Shown: positions 1-10,584, numbered from the stretch's first letter. The stretch is 12,824 nucleotides of DNA from Saccoglossus kowalevskii (GCF_000003605.2 NW_003120925.1:319890-332713), one strand, 5' to 3'. Translations and numbers: made by a program. Notes: a model not told the origin generated them from the letters alone.

Positions 1-95
1 ACATCGTCTCATCACTCACTCCGTCAAGATGCATCTCTAGTTATGATCTACACACTTTGCAGATAGGAACTCTAAACTCGAATACAACTTTAAGG

Positions 96-158
96 ATGTC
101 TGAACATAGTGGAAGCGAGCGAGAAAAGTATCCTGTTTACGCCAACGAAGCTTTCAAG
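96..158 (+). CDS. candidate first coding exon (partial gene), unrecognised product
   Basis: Twenty-one codons start at ATG 96 (A at position -3, a good animal start context) and end exactly at an AAG|GTGAGT donor whose GT is at 159-160. The peptide starts MSEHSGSE and ends PVYANEAFK: hydrophilic, acidic/basic, with no signal peptide or membrane segment, as in the cytosolic N-terminus of a larger protein. It contains Y-A-N, matching the Y-x-N pattern bound by Grb2-type SH2 domains when phosphorylated; that is only a short-motif match. Upstream there are two tiny upstream ORFs (29-40 and 43-66), consistent with a 5' UTR. However, the coding frame is also open back to base 3 and an acceptor-like TTTGCAG ends at 62, so this could be an internal exon starting at 63. 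The donor and start context are seen; the gene itself is inference. No family recognised. Confidence 0.5.
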
Positions 159-428
159 GTGAGTTCCCTCCGTCCTGTTTTATTAGACATAAGTATATGC
201 GGTGTTTATCGCTGTGCCATGTGATTGCGAGATTACAGATCGACATCAATATTGTGTTCGTTGCTCTAGTGGTGTCTGGCGATGTGTGACAAAGGCAAAC
301 TCTGAGAGCTGTCCAACTATAACCCCAATGTGGTAACACCCAGCCTGTTATTACTATAAACCACACAGCGAAATACTGTACATACTCATGACAACAAAAC
401 AACAACGAAACTATAATAATAATTTCAG
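159..428 (+). other. candidate first intron
   Basis: The interval begins GTGAGT and ends AATTTCAG, 270 bases, AT-rich towards its 3' end with a weak pyrimidine tract. It is proposed as the intron between the exons at 96-158 and 429-466. If the second exon is not real, the intron is simply longer and its acceptor lies elsewhere, possibly outside the window. A minus-strand open frame of 83 codons overlapping it has no ATG and is taken as chance. Confidence 0.3.
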
Positions 429-466
429 AACATATCTGTACAAATGCAACGCCAGTGCCCGGACAT
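429..466 (+). CDS. candidate short second exon
   Basis: Thirty-eight bases lie between an AATTTCAG acceptor (AG at 427-428) and a strong GTGAGTAAT donor (GT at 467-468). Entered in phase 0, as the exon at 96-158 requires, it reads NISVQMQRQCPD without a stop and leaves AT as a phase-2 overhang. Unspliced, the same frame would stop at TGA immediately after, which fits a true exon boundary. Its local composition is richer in G+C and CpG than the flanks. Against it: the exon is unusually short, the acceptor tract is weak, and I could not find a convincing third exon with matching phase. No family recognised. Confidence 0.3.
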
Positions 467-1869
467 GTGAGTAATTACCGCGTTTCACCGTGCGAATTCA
501 AGATGAGTTCGCGTCTGTCTCACATCATTAAGCCTCATTCACGGCATTCGCGCCACGCCTGAGATTATTCAGTCATAAACATTATCGAGGAATATTTACT
601 CGCTACAACACGTGCTATTTGGGAGGGTCATACGATAACACACAGTTCAACTTTACACTTCACAATGTATCACCAGATAATAATATTTCTTTCTTTACAA
701 AGCCATAAACTAATAACTGGGTAGCCATCTAATTTATCGATGTAATATTTTAATATTTGCCATATTGCCATATACAATTTCATATATTGAAATTATCTCG
801 TGCACAAGAAATACCCCGCTCTCAGCTGACGCCAGGATAAAGCAGGGCAAAAGCTTCGTAAGGTGAGATGACCTGCTTTGTCCTTCGTCACGTACGCTAG
901 GCTAGTCTCATAGCCTGTAGTAAAAATTATAGCATCACACAGGTGCTATGCCATAGACGTGTGACAAAATGAATGGTTTAAGAATTGCTCCCTAATGTGG
1001 GTCAAAGTTCAGGTCTCCTAAATTAAACTTGTTAGATCTGTGGTAGATCATTTACAGTTACAGACGACAATGTATCAATCATTACGTCCGGAATAAGTGA
1101 TGGAATAAAAAAATATTTATGAGAGGGTTCTGAATTGAAAAATACAAATATCTCACTTCACGGGCTGGGAAAGCTGTGTAAAAGTAGTAATGGCTATTTG
1201 ATGTTGATATGGAGGCGTGGGTGAAGCGCTTAATCATTTTTTTCAACTCCTGTCAACTCTAATTTGTGTTTTATGCATTTTTAACTTTCAAAAATAATTA
1301 TTAAAGCCGTAACAGCAAAAAAATTGTTAATAATAATTTCCAGCCATAATTTTTAGACTGAAAAGCCTTTAAACTAATGATTGAATGCACAAAACTCATG
1401 GACAAGATGGACAAGTGTTATTTTATACTGAACGGTTTGAAACACACATTAGTTTTAATTATTTAAATTCATCTAGTTCGTTGAATCTGGGATTCATTCA
1501 AAAATACAATTCACACACTGAAAATTGAATTAGACTCCAATGCTCGCAAAAATGCAAGAGTATTCTAATAATATTTTAACATCATGCGAACAGTACAAAG
1601 CCATAGAATCAAGTTGTTATTATTACGTATTCACAACAACGCCAACTGCATCAAGATTCAAAACACTTCATAATTCCCCCTTGTCGTTTTGACCACCAGT
1701 CTCTGCCAGGAAGCAATGTAACCAATTTCAGCGTCCTGTAGTACTGCGACAGAATATCATTTTCTCGCTCGAGGCGAATAATCACTCATACACATCAACG
1801 CATTTGACTTCGGAGTTATAGTGTGCAATACTCAATCTTAGTCGAGAACAAATAAGTAAAAAGATGTTT
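467..1869. other. no gene seen; isolated splice-like signals
   Basis: About 1.4 kb of AT-rich sequence without an open frame of note. Two splice-like arrangements were examined. At 826-862, CTCTCAG precedes 37 bases and an AAG|GTGAGA donor, but the segment stops in the phases supplied by the upstream exons. At 1732-1821, an AATTTCAG acceptor is followed by 29 open codons ending in TAG, in phase with exon 96-158 and relatively CpG-rich; it could be a terminal exon of a very short isoform, but nothing else supports that. Confidence 0.4.
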
Positions 1870-2262
1870 TTAACTCGTTGGTGGCGCAATTGGGCATGAC
1901 AGGATGTTGTCGTCTGCGGACAATCTCATAAGCCATGAAGAGGTAACTAATTGACGGCACATAACACCTAGGAACATATTACTTCTATGCATCAGACATA
2001 AAACAAATAACTCGTCAGACGTGAAACAAATCAGTTCATCTAAGTGATGTGCACAGTTTGTGGGCATATATGAACATAACATAGCCATGATGTGGCATAG
2101 TACACTGTCCCTCTTCCACCCTGACCTGATATCTTTAAATGTCAACCATCTACTGCCTATCCCTTGCGAGCAGGATGTAGCAGTCTTAAAACAGGCTTCA
2201 TGGTACTGAATCCATAAACACACGTTGTCCTGACAAATATGCTTTGCAGTATTCCCACTCAC
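1870..2262 (-). CDS. 130-codon open frame without ATG, unrecognised
   Basis: This is the longest open frame in the window. It begins at a GTG, not an ATG; the first in-frame ATG is around codon 56 (within IMAMLCSYM), so as a single-exon gene it would be much shorter. G+C content here is visibly higher than in the flanks. The translation has many Cys, Trp and Met residues and a hydrophobic stretch near residues 80-100 (ELFVLCLMHRSNMFLGVM), with no motif I recognise. One open frame of this length is within what chance allows in 12.8 kb of two strands at this base composition. It could be an internal exon of a minus-strand gene or a remnant of a mobile element, but clean flanking splice sites were not found; the ACA|GTGAGT at its upstream edge is in donor, not acceptor, orientation. 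Confidence 0.15.
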   Translation of the reverse strand: MSGNTAKHICQDNVCLWIQYHEACFKTATSCSQGIGSRWLTFKDIRSGWKRDSVLCHIMAMLCSYMPTNCAHHLDELICFTSDELFVLCLMHRSNMFLGVMCRQLVTSSWLMRLSADDNILSCPIAPPTS

Positions 2263-2673
2263 TGTAAAATGTATACCCTAAAGTTGCATTCGGAGATGGA
2301 ATATATTGGTGTTTTGAAACTATTATATGACAGATATGTATTTGCGTTGAATAATTACGGAGAATAAGCAATACACCAGAATGTGAACGATCGTCAGTAG
2401 ACGCATTCATACAATAATTTAAACTGTGAATGTTAGCTCTCGTTCATGGTATTGTTCAAATTCATTTAATACACGTAACTTAGAGGCGAAATAAATGTAT
2501 GTATTAAATATTTAGCGGATGCGTGTTTCTCGGGAAACGGCGCTGACAAAAGTCCTCTAAAGTTCACAATGCGTTTTCTTAAATTCAACAAAACGAGATA
2601 TTTCCCCGAGTTCACTGTTGAATACGGATTGGCTTTTGTGTAGCCCACAGTTGCCCACTAACAGAACCCCGAG

Positions 2674-2711
2674 TATAAAAATAGAATTCATAAATTCAAG
2701 TTGAGTCAGTT
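2674..2711 (+). promoter_or_regulatory. TATA box plus TCAGT-type initiator candidate
   Basis: TATAAAAA lies at 2674-2681 and TCAGTT at 2706-2711. The initiator A (2708) is 34 bases from the first T of the TATA box, slightly longer than the usual 30-31. The pair resembles a protostome core promoter. No convincing first exon follows, so it is a motif pair only. The rest of 2263-2928 shows nothing recognisable. Confidence 0.2.
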
Positions 2712-3341
2712 AGTGGAATGTTGGAGAGGTCGACAATTAAGAAAATAATGTATGTAACTGTGGTGGCCTCTAATTTCCTACGCATTAGGTTTATGAACTT
2801 TCGTTTTATTAAATTAAACATTCTGACTATTACTATAGCAAGATATTCCAAGACCATTGTACAATTTTTGCGTCAATGACAGAGGAAATCGTTGTACGTC
2901 AGTGCCGTGCTATATCGAATGAGAGGGTACAGTGACCGTCACCTTAAGTGAATTCATGGATATGTGTATTCAGGTGGCGTCTGTACGTTGGCAAGAGCCG
3001 AGTAAACTTTGCATACAATCGATAGAATGATTCTTCTGAAGTTGTCAATCAATATTTGGTGTTTGCTCTCTCAAATTATAAATCGATTACATATGTAAGA
3101 CAATAATTGTCAGGATAAAGCGAGAATGAATGACAAAAAAAAGTGCGTCCAGCGTAGCGGCGTTTGCAATCGTAAAAACACGATAACGATTCGTGAGAAC
3201 CAAATTTTTATATTTTTAAGAAACGGCAAAATTGAATGATTCAATACACAATTGTCTTGGACAACGTAAATATACTAAGAGTAATTGTAATTATAATTAT
3301 TACATGAATACAAAATATTGACGGATAATTTTTCGCTAGTT

Positions 3342-3357
3342 TATGCGCATGCGCATA
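3342..3357. promoter_or_regulatory. NRF1-type palindrome TATGCGCATGCGCATA
   Basis: A perfect 16-base palindrome whose core TGCGCATGCGCA (3344-3355) matches the animal NRF1 consensus YGCGCAYGCGCR exactly. It stands out as a CpG-rich island in AT-rich surroundings. A perfect CCAATCA follows at 3380-3386 and TATATAAA at 3507-3514, so 3340-3520 has the make-up of a promoter. NRF1 and CCAAT sites usually mark housekeeping promoters, but no transcript start or exon can be shown. The palindrome is absent from the aligned part of copy B. Confidence 0.4.
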
Positions 3358-3379
3358 GGAAATGTTTACAATTGTTCAA

Positions 3380-3386
3380 CCAATCA
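3380..3386 (+). promoter_or_regulatory. CCAAT box
   Basis: The bases ACCAATCA around 3379-3386 match the NF-Y core well and lie 25 bases to the right of the NRF1-type palindrome. Alone it is a common motif; its value is only in this pairing. Confidence 0.25.
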
Positions 3387-3506
3387 AGAGTATCAGAGAC
3401 GCCAGAGGGTGGTCATGTTATTCGACTTGTGTACTAAAGTATACAGGCCACACAATACCATATATACCACGTATATCTTAGCTGAACCACAGTAGCACAT
3501 TAAACG

Positions 3507-3514
3507 TATATAAA
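3507..3514 (+). promoter_or_regulatory. TATA-like box in copy A
   Basis: TATATAAA lies about 150 bases to the right of the NRF1 and CCAAT motifs. The aligned position of copy B (around 7350) reads GCATAAATG, so the TATA core is not kept. No initiator of note follows at the right distance. Confidence 0.15.
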
Positions 3515-4234
3515 TGAGTATGGTTTTCACGATCTAACATATAATTTAAATTGTGTAACATTTTATCGTAGTCACGAAAGTATTATTTATGTATTTGGTT
3601 AGTTATCGCCAGTCAACAAGCTACAACTTGCAGTACTAGAATCTATTTAAATCAACAAGCTGCCGATATCATCGACACACACAGGTCTGTCATGTCGTGA
3701 GGTCGCATGATAATAGAACAGGCATTTCTGAACGACATGAGAAGATAACAACATCTAGTGTGCCTGTCAGTCAGTGTAGACCGACATATATTATGCATCT
3801 GTAAATTGAACAGCTTTATACTAAATAGAACGTTTTTTTATGTTGAACAAATCTGTAGCTTTATCTGTGCCCAGGTTCTTTTCATGAGTCGTTGGGTAGA
3901 CTCATCCTTTTCCATGCATGCACCCGTTATAACATATCACCAATGACGTCACATATTAATTCACAATATATGTTAATGTGAACGGTGATCGTTGCTACGA
4001 AAATGTCTCACTATTATAGGCGTACGTATCACGATTGATCTAGTAACTGAATATCAATATTCAATAATATAGCAACGCGTATGTGATCATGAAGCGTTAT
4101 TGGTCAAATATTTACATTCAAGTTACACACGTGTTTGCATCTAGCGCACAGTGCATACGTCAAACCCGGATGCTTGTTGTCATGTTTTCAGTGTTTGTGT
4201 TAGTTTCCGACATGTTTTTTGCAAGTGTTTACGG

Positions 4235-4250
4235 TATATATATATATATA
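4235..4250. repeat. (TA)8 microsatellite
   Basis: Eight perfect TA units within copy A, next to the weakest part of the A/B alignment. It explains the Ile-Tyr run in the overlapping open frame, which is therefore not evidence for a protein. Confidence 0.9.
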
Positions 4251-4820
4251 TTTGGACATAGCCATGACAATTTGTTGCGCTATGCAGTTATCAACCCTTC
4301 CTCGGTCACCATGATGTTCCCTCGGTGTATATATCTTACACAGTGGACCTGACATTCATACTGCACCAGGTCTACCGATCATAATACCTGTGCAACACCC
4401 ATTATGCTACTGTATACCTTGTATCGACTTATTCCCGAAGTACTAGTGGTCGATAGTTTATCTCGATCAGTAGATAACCTATCATCCTCTCCAGAATAAA
4501 ATATCGCGCGTTCGTGCGAATAGTTTGAGCAGCGCTGTGTGTTCGTCTTATCAGGGTGGTATTATTTTATAGCTATATGCAGCATAGTTTTAAATAGATA
4601 TCAGATTCAGTGTTTTTATGGCAACACCGTGAGTGTGTCAAAGTCAAACTACTAGATAATCTTGTTAACTTAAAGTTCCCATATTTATAGTCACTGCCAA
4701 ATGGACCACTGTATACATAGTCCGTAAGGTGACCAGGGAATCATTGTTCGACCTGTTATACTTAATAATTCATAGCGTATCAATAAGACCTGGTCTCTCT
4801 GTCAATGAAAACATTTTACT

Positions 4821-4830
4821 GTCACGTGAC
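4821..4830. promoter_or_regulatory. GTCACGTGAC palindromic E-box
   Basis: A perfect 10-base palindrome matching the strongest binding form for USF and MiT/TFE bHLH-zip factors (the CLEAR element of lysosomal genes in vertebrates). The aligned site in copy B, 10374-10383, reads GTCGCGTGAC, with one change that breaks the CACGTG core. The flanks around both are among the best-conserved parts of the duplicate. Function is inference from motif identity. Confidence 0.35.
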
Positions 4831-5441
4831 ATTGTGAATTTATCACTGACCTCTACTGTCGTTGAAATGCAGGTGTATTAGATAAATCGTTACAAATTGT
4901 GGAGAATGTTTTTAATTACATCAGTGATTTAAGTGGCTTAAATAAATACGTCACTATCCTATTTTGTAATGTATTATTATTTATTTGTTTACAAATAAGT
5001 TTTACTCAAACTTTTTATTTATTTGTCCAAGTGTTGAGTCGTTGCGTGTGTTGCATAAACTCAATTGTAGTGATCTATGCCACCTAATCACTACATTTAT
5101 AGTTAAATCTCAGTAATCGGCTAAGCTAACTATCCTGTCCAATTGCACTCTGTGCTGATAATAATGTGCACTCACTGACTTGATGAAAGTTCACACATAC
5201 GTACGGCTGTCAGAAAAACGTATTTACGGTTTAGTGATAAGATTGTAGCAAAGGTCTTACCTCCCTGCCCATCCGTAGATAACATCAACTGAATTTGCTT
5301 ACGTAAAAACAAGTTATACAGCCACAGTTACATTTGTTCACAACTATCAATAAAGTCTGTTATGAATTCGCTTCTTTAAACGTATAATTTCGTGAGTGAA
5401 ATATGAATACAAATGGCTTAAATTCTGATATTTCTGAAATT

Positions 5442-5654
5442 CTAATGTCTAACTGATGCACGCACGTGTTTCTTAATGAAGCGTCTGCCAAATGTGATTA
5501 GTAAAGGGTTTAGATATTCCCATAAAATGATCCTGGGTAACGTTAAAGTTATCAAATGGAAATAAAGCTTATAAACGCCGTAAATAGCTGTGATTGGGAA
5601 TACCACCACAGCCTTGAAGTCACAACTAAACGTCAATACACCACGAATTTTGTG
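5442..5654 (-). pseudogene. possible remnant of a rhodopsin-family GPCR C-terminal part (TM6-TM7-helix 8)
   Basis: An open frame of about 70 codons, stop to stop, without ATG. It has two hydrophobic stretches, KAVVVFPITAIYGVYKL and IILWEYLNPLLITF, followed by a basic GRRFIKKH and a short tail to a stop. Order and spacing resemble TM6, TM7 with an LNPLL core (cf. NPxxY), and basic helix 8 of class A receptors. Against this: the Tyr of NPxxY is Ile, the CWxP of TM6 is not present, the TM6-to-TM7 spacing is about six residues short, and no TM1-TM5 relics are readable further upstream on this strand. The aligned part of copy B (about 11421-11600) lacks the motif. Chance resemblance is a serious alternative. 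Confidence 0.15.
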
Positions 5655-6349
5655 TTATACACTATTATTTTAGGACATGCCATTTAGCGACAAAGCGCCT
5701 TTGGCGTAAGTGGACCCCACTCGCAAGGTCGATATTGTTTACGTCTGTGGTTCACCAGTAAAAAAATCTATTTTTGTGAGGCTTGCTGCATTTGAAATTA
5801 TAAACAACATCACGTCCACACAGGGTTGTATATTTGAACGTCTTGCTTGCACTCATCTGTCTACCTTACTTTGCTGACAAATAGAAAGCATTGTAACGCA
5901 CTCCACACGTTCTGTTTCTGGTTCTACACATCCTTTTACTGTACGCGTAGCAAACGCGTTTACAAAACACAAATGTATATGTGTACCAGCATCGTTTTGG
6001 TGCAGAAAATGTCCAGACCCTCCTCGAGCCCAGAGCTAGTGATTGTTTTTTCTGAAGGACTCTTGAAAAGCTGATGTGCTGAAATTATAATATAATAATA
6101 TTAAGTTGTGCTGATTAGTTATTATTTAAGAATTATTTACTTCTAAGGTCAATGAAGAGAGGGCATATCAGACAAAATGATATTCATCCTCAACAGACAC
6201 AGCGCATAATATACTAAAGGTTATATATATTTATCAAATTTTCTTTGCTAAATAGCTGATAATAATTTGGGTGTATATAATCAAAGTAAAACCACGGACA
6301 TGATTCATGTTTTCCGACAGTAGCCGATAAAATTCAAACTTATTAGGTG
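5501..6349. other. no gene seen; one micro-exon-like signal
   Basis: AT-rich sequence with no convincing gene. At 5674-5705 a TTATTTTAG acceptor, 32 open bases and a perfect GTAAGT donor occur together in a locally GC-rich patch (AAAGCGCCTTTGGCG). It stays open both in phase 0 and in the phase left by exon 429-466, so phase does not discriminate. A 75-codon plus-strand frame at 5847-6074 has no ATG at its start and no recognisable content. Confidence 0.35.
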
Positions 6350-6358
6350 TATATATAA
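6350..6358 (+). promoter_or_regulatory. TATA box candidate before small ORF
   Basis: TATATATAA lies 41 bases before the ATG at 6399. With a usual 30-base spacing, transcription would start near 6380, giving a short leader. AT-rich DNA produces such strings by chance, so support rests only on position. Confidence 0.2.
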
Positions 6359-6398
6359 TAATAAATTTTAAATCAAATTAAATCAATCAGAATACAAA

Positions 6399-6584
6399 AT
6401 GCTTCAAGCGATACTGTCTTATAACATCACATCATTGAGCTATACAAAATTCGTCATCCGGGTCGCAAAAACATCACAACTTGATTACTTGGCACATACA
6501 GTTCACCATCCCGATGAAGGGAGCCATTTTAATAAGCTGACAACCGAGTGTCAAGCATGTACAAATTCGACCACGCAACAATGA
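6399..6584 (+). CDS. small hypothetical ORF, 61 aa
   Basis: An ATG with A at -3 opens 61 codons ending in TGA. The product starts MLQAILSYN and ends NSTTQQ; it is polar overall, has two Cys (CQAC, residues 53-56) and a His/Asp/Glu patch (HHPDEGSHFN, residues 36-45), with no signal peptide or membrane helix. The surrounding arrangement is compact: a TATA box at 6350-6358 and an AATAAA at 6598-6603, 14 bases past the stop. G+C is a little above the flanks. No family recognised; no second copy was found in the aligned segment. It may be chance in a motif-rich AT background. Confidence 0.2.
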   Translation: MLQAILSYNITSLSYTKFVIRVAKTSQLDYLAHTVHHPDEGSHFNKLTTECQACTNSTTQQ

Positions 6585-6597
6585 CAAAATCTAATCA

Positions 6598-6603
6598 AAT
6601 AAA
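6598..6603 (+). terminator. polyadenylation signal candidate
   Basis: AATAAA just after the stop of the ORF at 6399-6584. The hexamer is frequent in AT-rich DNA; only its placement makes it notable. Confidence 0.2.
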
Positions 6604-6754
6604 AGCTGCCTTCACAAGTGAATTGCAATGCAAAATTACACACACCACTACCAATACTCTTTATTGCTTAGCAGATTTTAACGGGAAATAAATTTAAAGG
6701 GTCACTAAACGGAGATTAACTATTCAGATTGACCATCAGATGGTCATTTGAATC

Positions 6755-8086
<1,332 letters not shown>

Positions 8087-8691
8087 CAAACACACACATT
8101 AGGGTTTCTTGTGGGCACGTACCTTCGGCATGGGACGGGCGATTATTATAGCAAATTAGCCTAGGCACCAAGGAATAGTTCGCGTACTATGTCATGGGAT
8201 CGAATGAGACACGATGATATGTATTGCCTGCTAGTTATCACCCCCATGCCATGACGTCTTACCTACACATTAATATGAGGCAAAAGGTCAATAACACAGT
8301 CAGAAGTTAACTTCCTAGGTCGAGATTAATACTCATCGACTCCTCACGTGAATCTAAATAACCAATCAACGCAACTGTCTTATGTATGAAAGAATCAGAG
8401 TGATTATTGCTCAAGCTAATAACAGTATAAAATGATTCCAACATGATAACTTCAGTTCAAGTAGTTATTTAAATTATCTCCCAACAGCGTTATCGTGGGG
8501 CGCCAACTTCCAATGACAGCAAAAGATAAATTTATCAAAATTGAATAGAATAAACAAATTAATCAATATGTCTGAAATTTTCTTCAACATAAGAAACATA
8601 TTTAATACAAGTCCCGTGGCTATGTCACCTCCGCAAATGTCTTGCCACCAAGTTGCGCTACTACGTTGGGCGTGCTTGCGTCATTGAGTAA

Positions 8692-8919
8692 ATGTTATTC
8701 AACACTAAATCCAAATGTACGTTAGAATGGTGGATTGACACACGCTGTACGCCGGCATCGTGTGGTGTTAACGAAGTGGATGAACGTCGCTTTACGAATT
8801 TTTTAGACAATGTGGAAATCACACGACATCCCTTGTTTTTACAATTGGTTGACAGGACTGATTTTCTGGGCTGTATTATCTACAAACCTGAGCTAAAATT
8901 ATACGTACTGCCATTTTAA
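8692..8919 (+). CDS. small hypothetical ORF, 75 aa
   Basis: ATG immediately after an in-frame TAA, 75 codons, TAA stop. The product begins MLFNTKSKC, has a WW pair near residue 13, three Cys in the first 25 residues, an acidic/basic middle (EVDERRF) and an alternating hydrophobic end (LKLYVLPF). No signal peptide or membrane helix. G+C content is above its flanks, and the sequence is not low-complexity. It lies inside the insertion that interrupts copy B, so it might be a fragment of the inserted element. No family recognised; chance is possible. Confidence 0.2.
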   Translation: MLFNTKSKCTLEWWIDTRCTPASCGVNEVDERRFTNFLDNVEITRHPLFLQLVDRTDFLGCIIYKPELKLYVLPF

Positions 8920-10561
8920 AACGCATGCACACAAACCGAGTTCATTATTCACCATACTATCATGGGCAAATGGTGACTGGAATAGTCGGTCATCAATAGT
9001 AATTGTGAATATGCGTATAGATAAATAGTAAATATGAAGTATGTGTTCGTTGTTGTTGTTGGTGTCTTCGCCGCCGTTGACTGTGGAGGAAAACTGCTTC
9101 CTATTTGGCTACTACTCATACAGTTTCAAACTTTGATGTCGTATTAGTCAGTTCGGCTTTGTATATTTTTTCAGGATATTGGTAACAAGTTCACTTATAA
9201 TTGTTTTTTTGTGGTTACAATAACTCGAAAAATGTTTAAGGTATCGTATTCAAACTTGGAAGTCTAATCAGTGAACGGCATATGAAATGTCTAGGATATG
9301 CGTTTATATTCGTTTTAAATAAAACATTTGTTGAACAAAGAACACAAAATACAGGGAATGACTGGTCATGAGAATCAGATGTTAGAAATATAATCACTCT
9401 CCAAGATGTTGTGTAGATAGTGATGTCACCAAATATTATTTTCTTTATATGTATATATGAAGCACTTTCCGCACCAAAATGTTGACCAGTGTTTTGCCCA
9501 AAGTTTGCTTACATTTATTGCTGTAACATTTCAAATCTTTTATACATTACATGTCGTATTGTGCAATAAGGATTATACGATTATTACAGAACACGTAGTA
9601 CAAATTGAGAAACATAAATATACATTTTGTTATATTTACATTATCGTTCCCACCTATATTTTACCCAGTAATTTACCACCAGTATTCTCCTTAATTAATA
9701 TATAGACTCTCAACGGGCAGGGTTGTAATAGTTATGCTATGTTTTGGCTGTGTGACAACCTTCCTATCATAATGGCATTATGCCAATTGGATACCTGAAG
9801 GCACGGTCGAACACAAGTCCGTGCTAACTTTTACAAAAGATTCCGTAGCACCCATTTCTATGAATGAATCTCGACCGGTGAATGTGACCTCCCCCTTGAA
9901 TCACTACACCATCGGTGACAAATGTTTCAAAATATAGCTTAGTACCTTTAAGTGCTTAAGCACAAATGGTACAAACATCGTAAGGTAATCTCGACCAGTC
10001 GTTAGTAAATAACCTCGTGACACCATACTTCCAAAACAAAATACTGTCTATTCGTGACAGAGCTGTGAAAGGTTATGACAGTGTTTGCCATAATGGCATA
10101 TCTGATGTTTGGATGCCATTAGCTGGATAGATTTAGCATATTTTAACAAAATATCAAATCAATTGTTTCAATGATAACACCGTGAACTTGACATGCCTAT
10201 TATAGTAGTCACAGTCAAGTGGGCCACCGTATCGTGAGTAGAGACTCGTTGCCCGGCCCATCAGACTCGTTAACAATAGATGTACTTTGTGTACGCCGTT
10301 GGCAAATATGCTTAATAATTAATACAATATGATTAAAACCTGGTATCTCTGTCAATAATAACCCATTATTATAGTCGCGTGACGGTATGCTTTGACAATG
10401 ACGCCAGACATTGAACTCTACTTTTGTTGAAAGGCATTGATGTCGTGCCTTAGTTAGAGAGCATGGAGCTTGCATGGTTACAGATTGTGAACAGTTTTAA
10501 CATCATCGAATTGTTTAGTTTCATCAGTGGTGTCAAACCAATAATTACATTTTCATAGAGA

Positions 10562-10584
10562 CAAAAAAAACAAACAAAAAAACA
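10562..10584 (+). repeat. A-rich tract
   Basis: A run of A interrupted by single C (ACAAAAAAAACAAACAAAAA and so on), at the left end of the extra sequence that separates copy B blocks. It could be the degenerate poly(A) tail of a retroposed insertion or simple sequence. The following 500 bases, to 11137, contain no recognisable gene. Confidence 0.6.

Larger units (their letters stand above)
2929..5500 (+). repeat. duplicated segment, copy A
   Basis: By eye this segment aligns in the same order and orientation with 6755-11530. Blocks, A then B: 2929-3150 with 6755-6930; 3482-3677 with 7327-7492; 3913-4096 with 7687-7880; 4275-4320 with 9730-9775 (weak); 4571-4965 with 10121-10552; 5171-5244 with 11223-11287; 5403-5481 with 11421-11502 (weak). 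The best stretch is 3073-3096 against 6861-6884, 23 of 24 bases identical. Elsewhere roughly 60-75 percent of bases match, with many indels. The offset is near 3.8 kb at the left, implying an old tandem duplication of about 3.8 kb or two copies of one dispersed repeat. Open frames inside it (including 3758-3946, 4083-4352 and 4899-5087) are not kept in copy B and are taken as chance. Confidence 0.75.

Noticed and set aside
826-862. Exon-like 37 bases between CTCTCAG and AAG|GTGAGA
   Set aside because: It stops in the phases supplied by both upstream candidate exons (TAA in phase 0, TGA after the phase-2 overhang).
2198-2648. Minus-strand ORFs 2198-2410 and 2466-2648
   Set aside because: Short, AT-rich, without recognisable motifs or flanking splice signals; expected by chance.
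3403-3416. CTCF-like sequence CGCCAGAGGGTGGT
   Set aside because: Only about 9 of 12 core positions agree with the CTCF consensus, including misses at informative positions.
10215-10475. 86-codon minus-strand ORF
   Set aside because: It lies in the best A/B block, but the aligned copy A sequence (about 4690-4880) has several stops on that strand; it also starts without ATG support.
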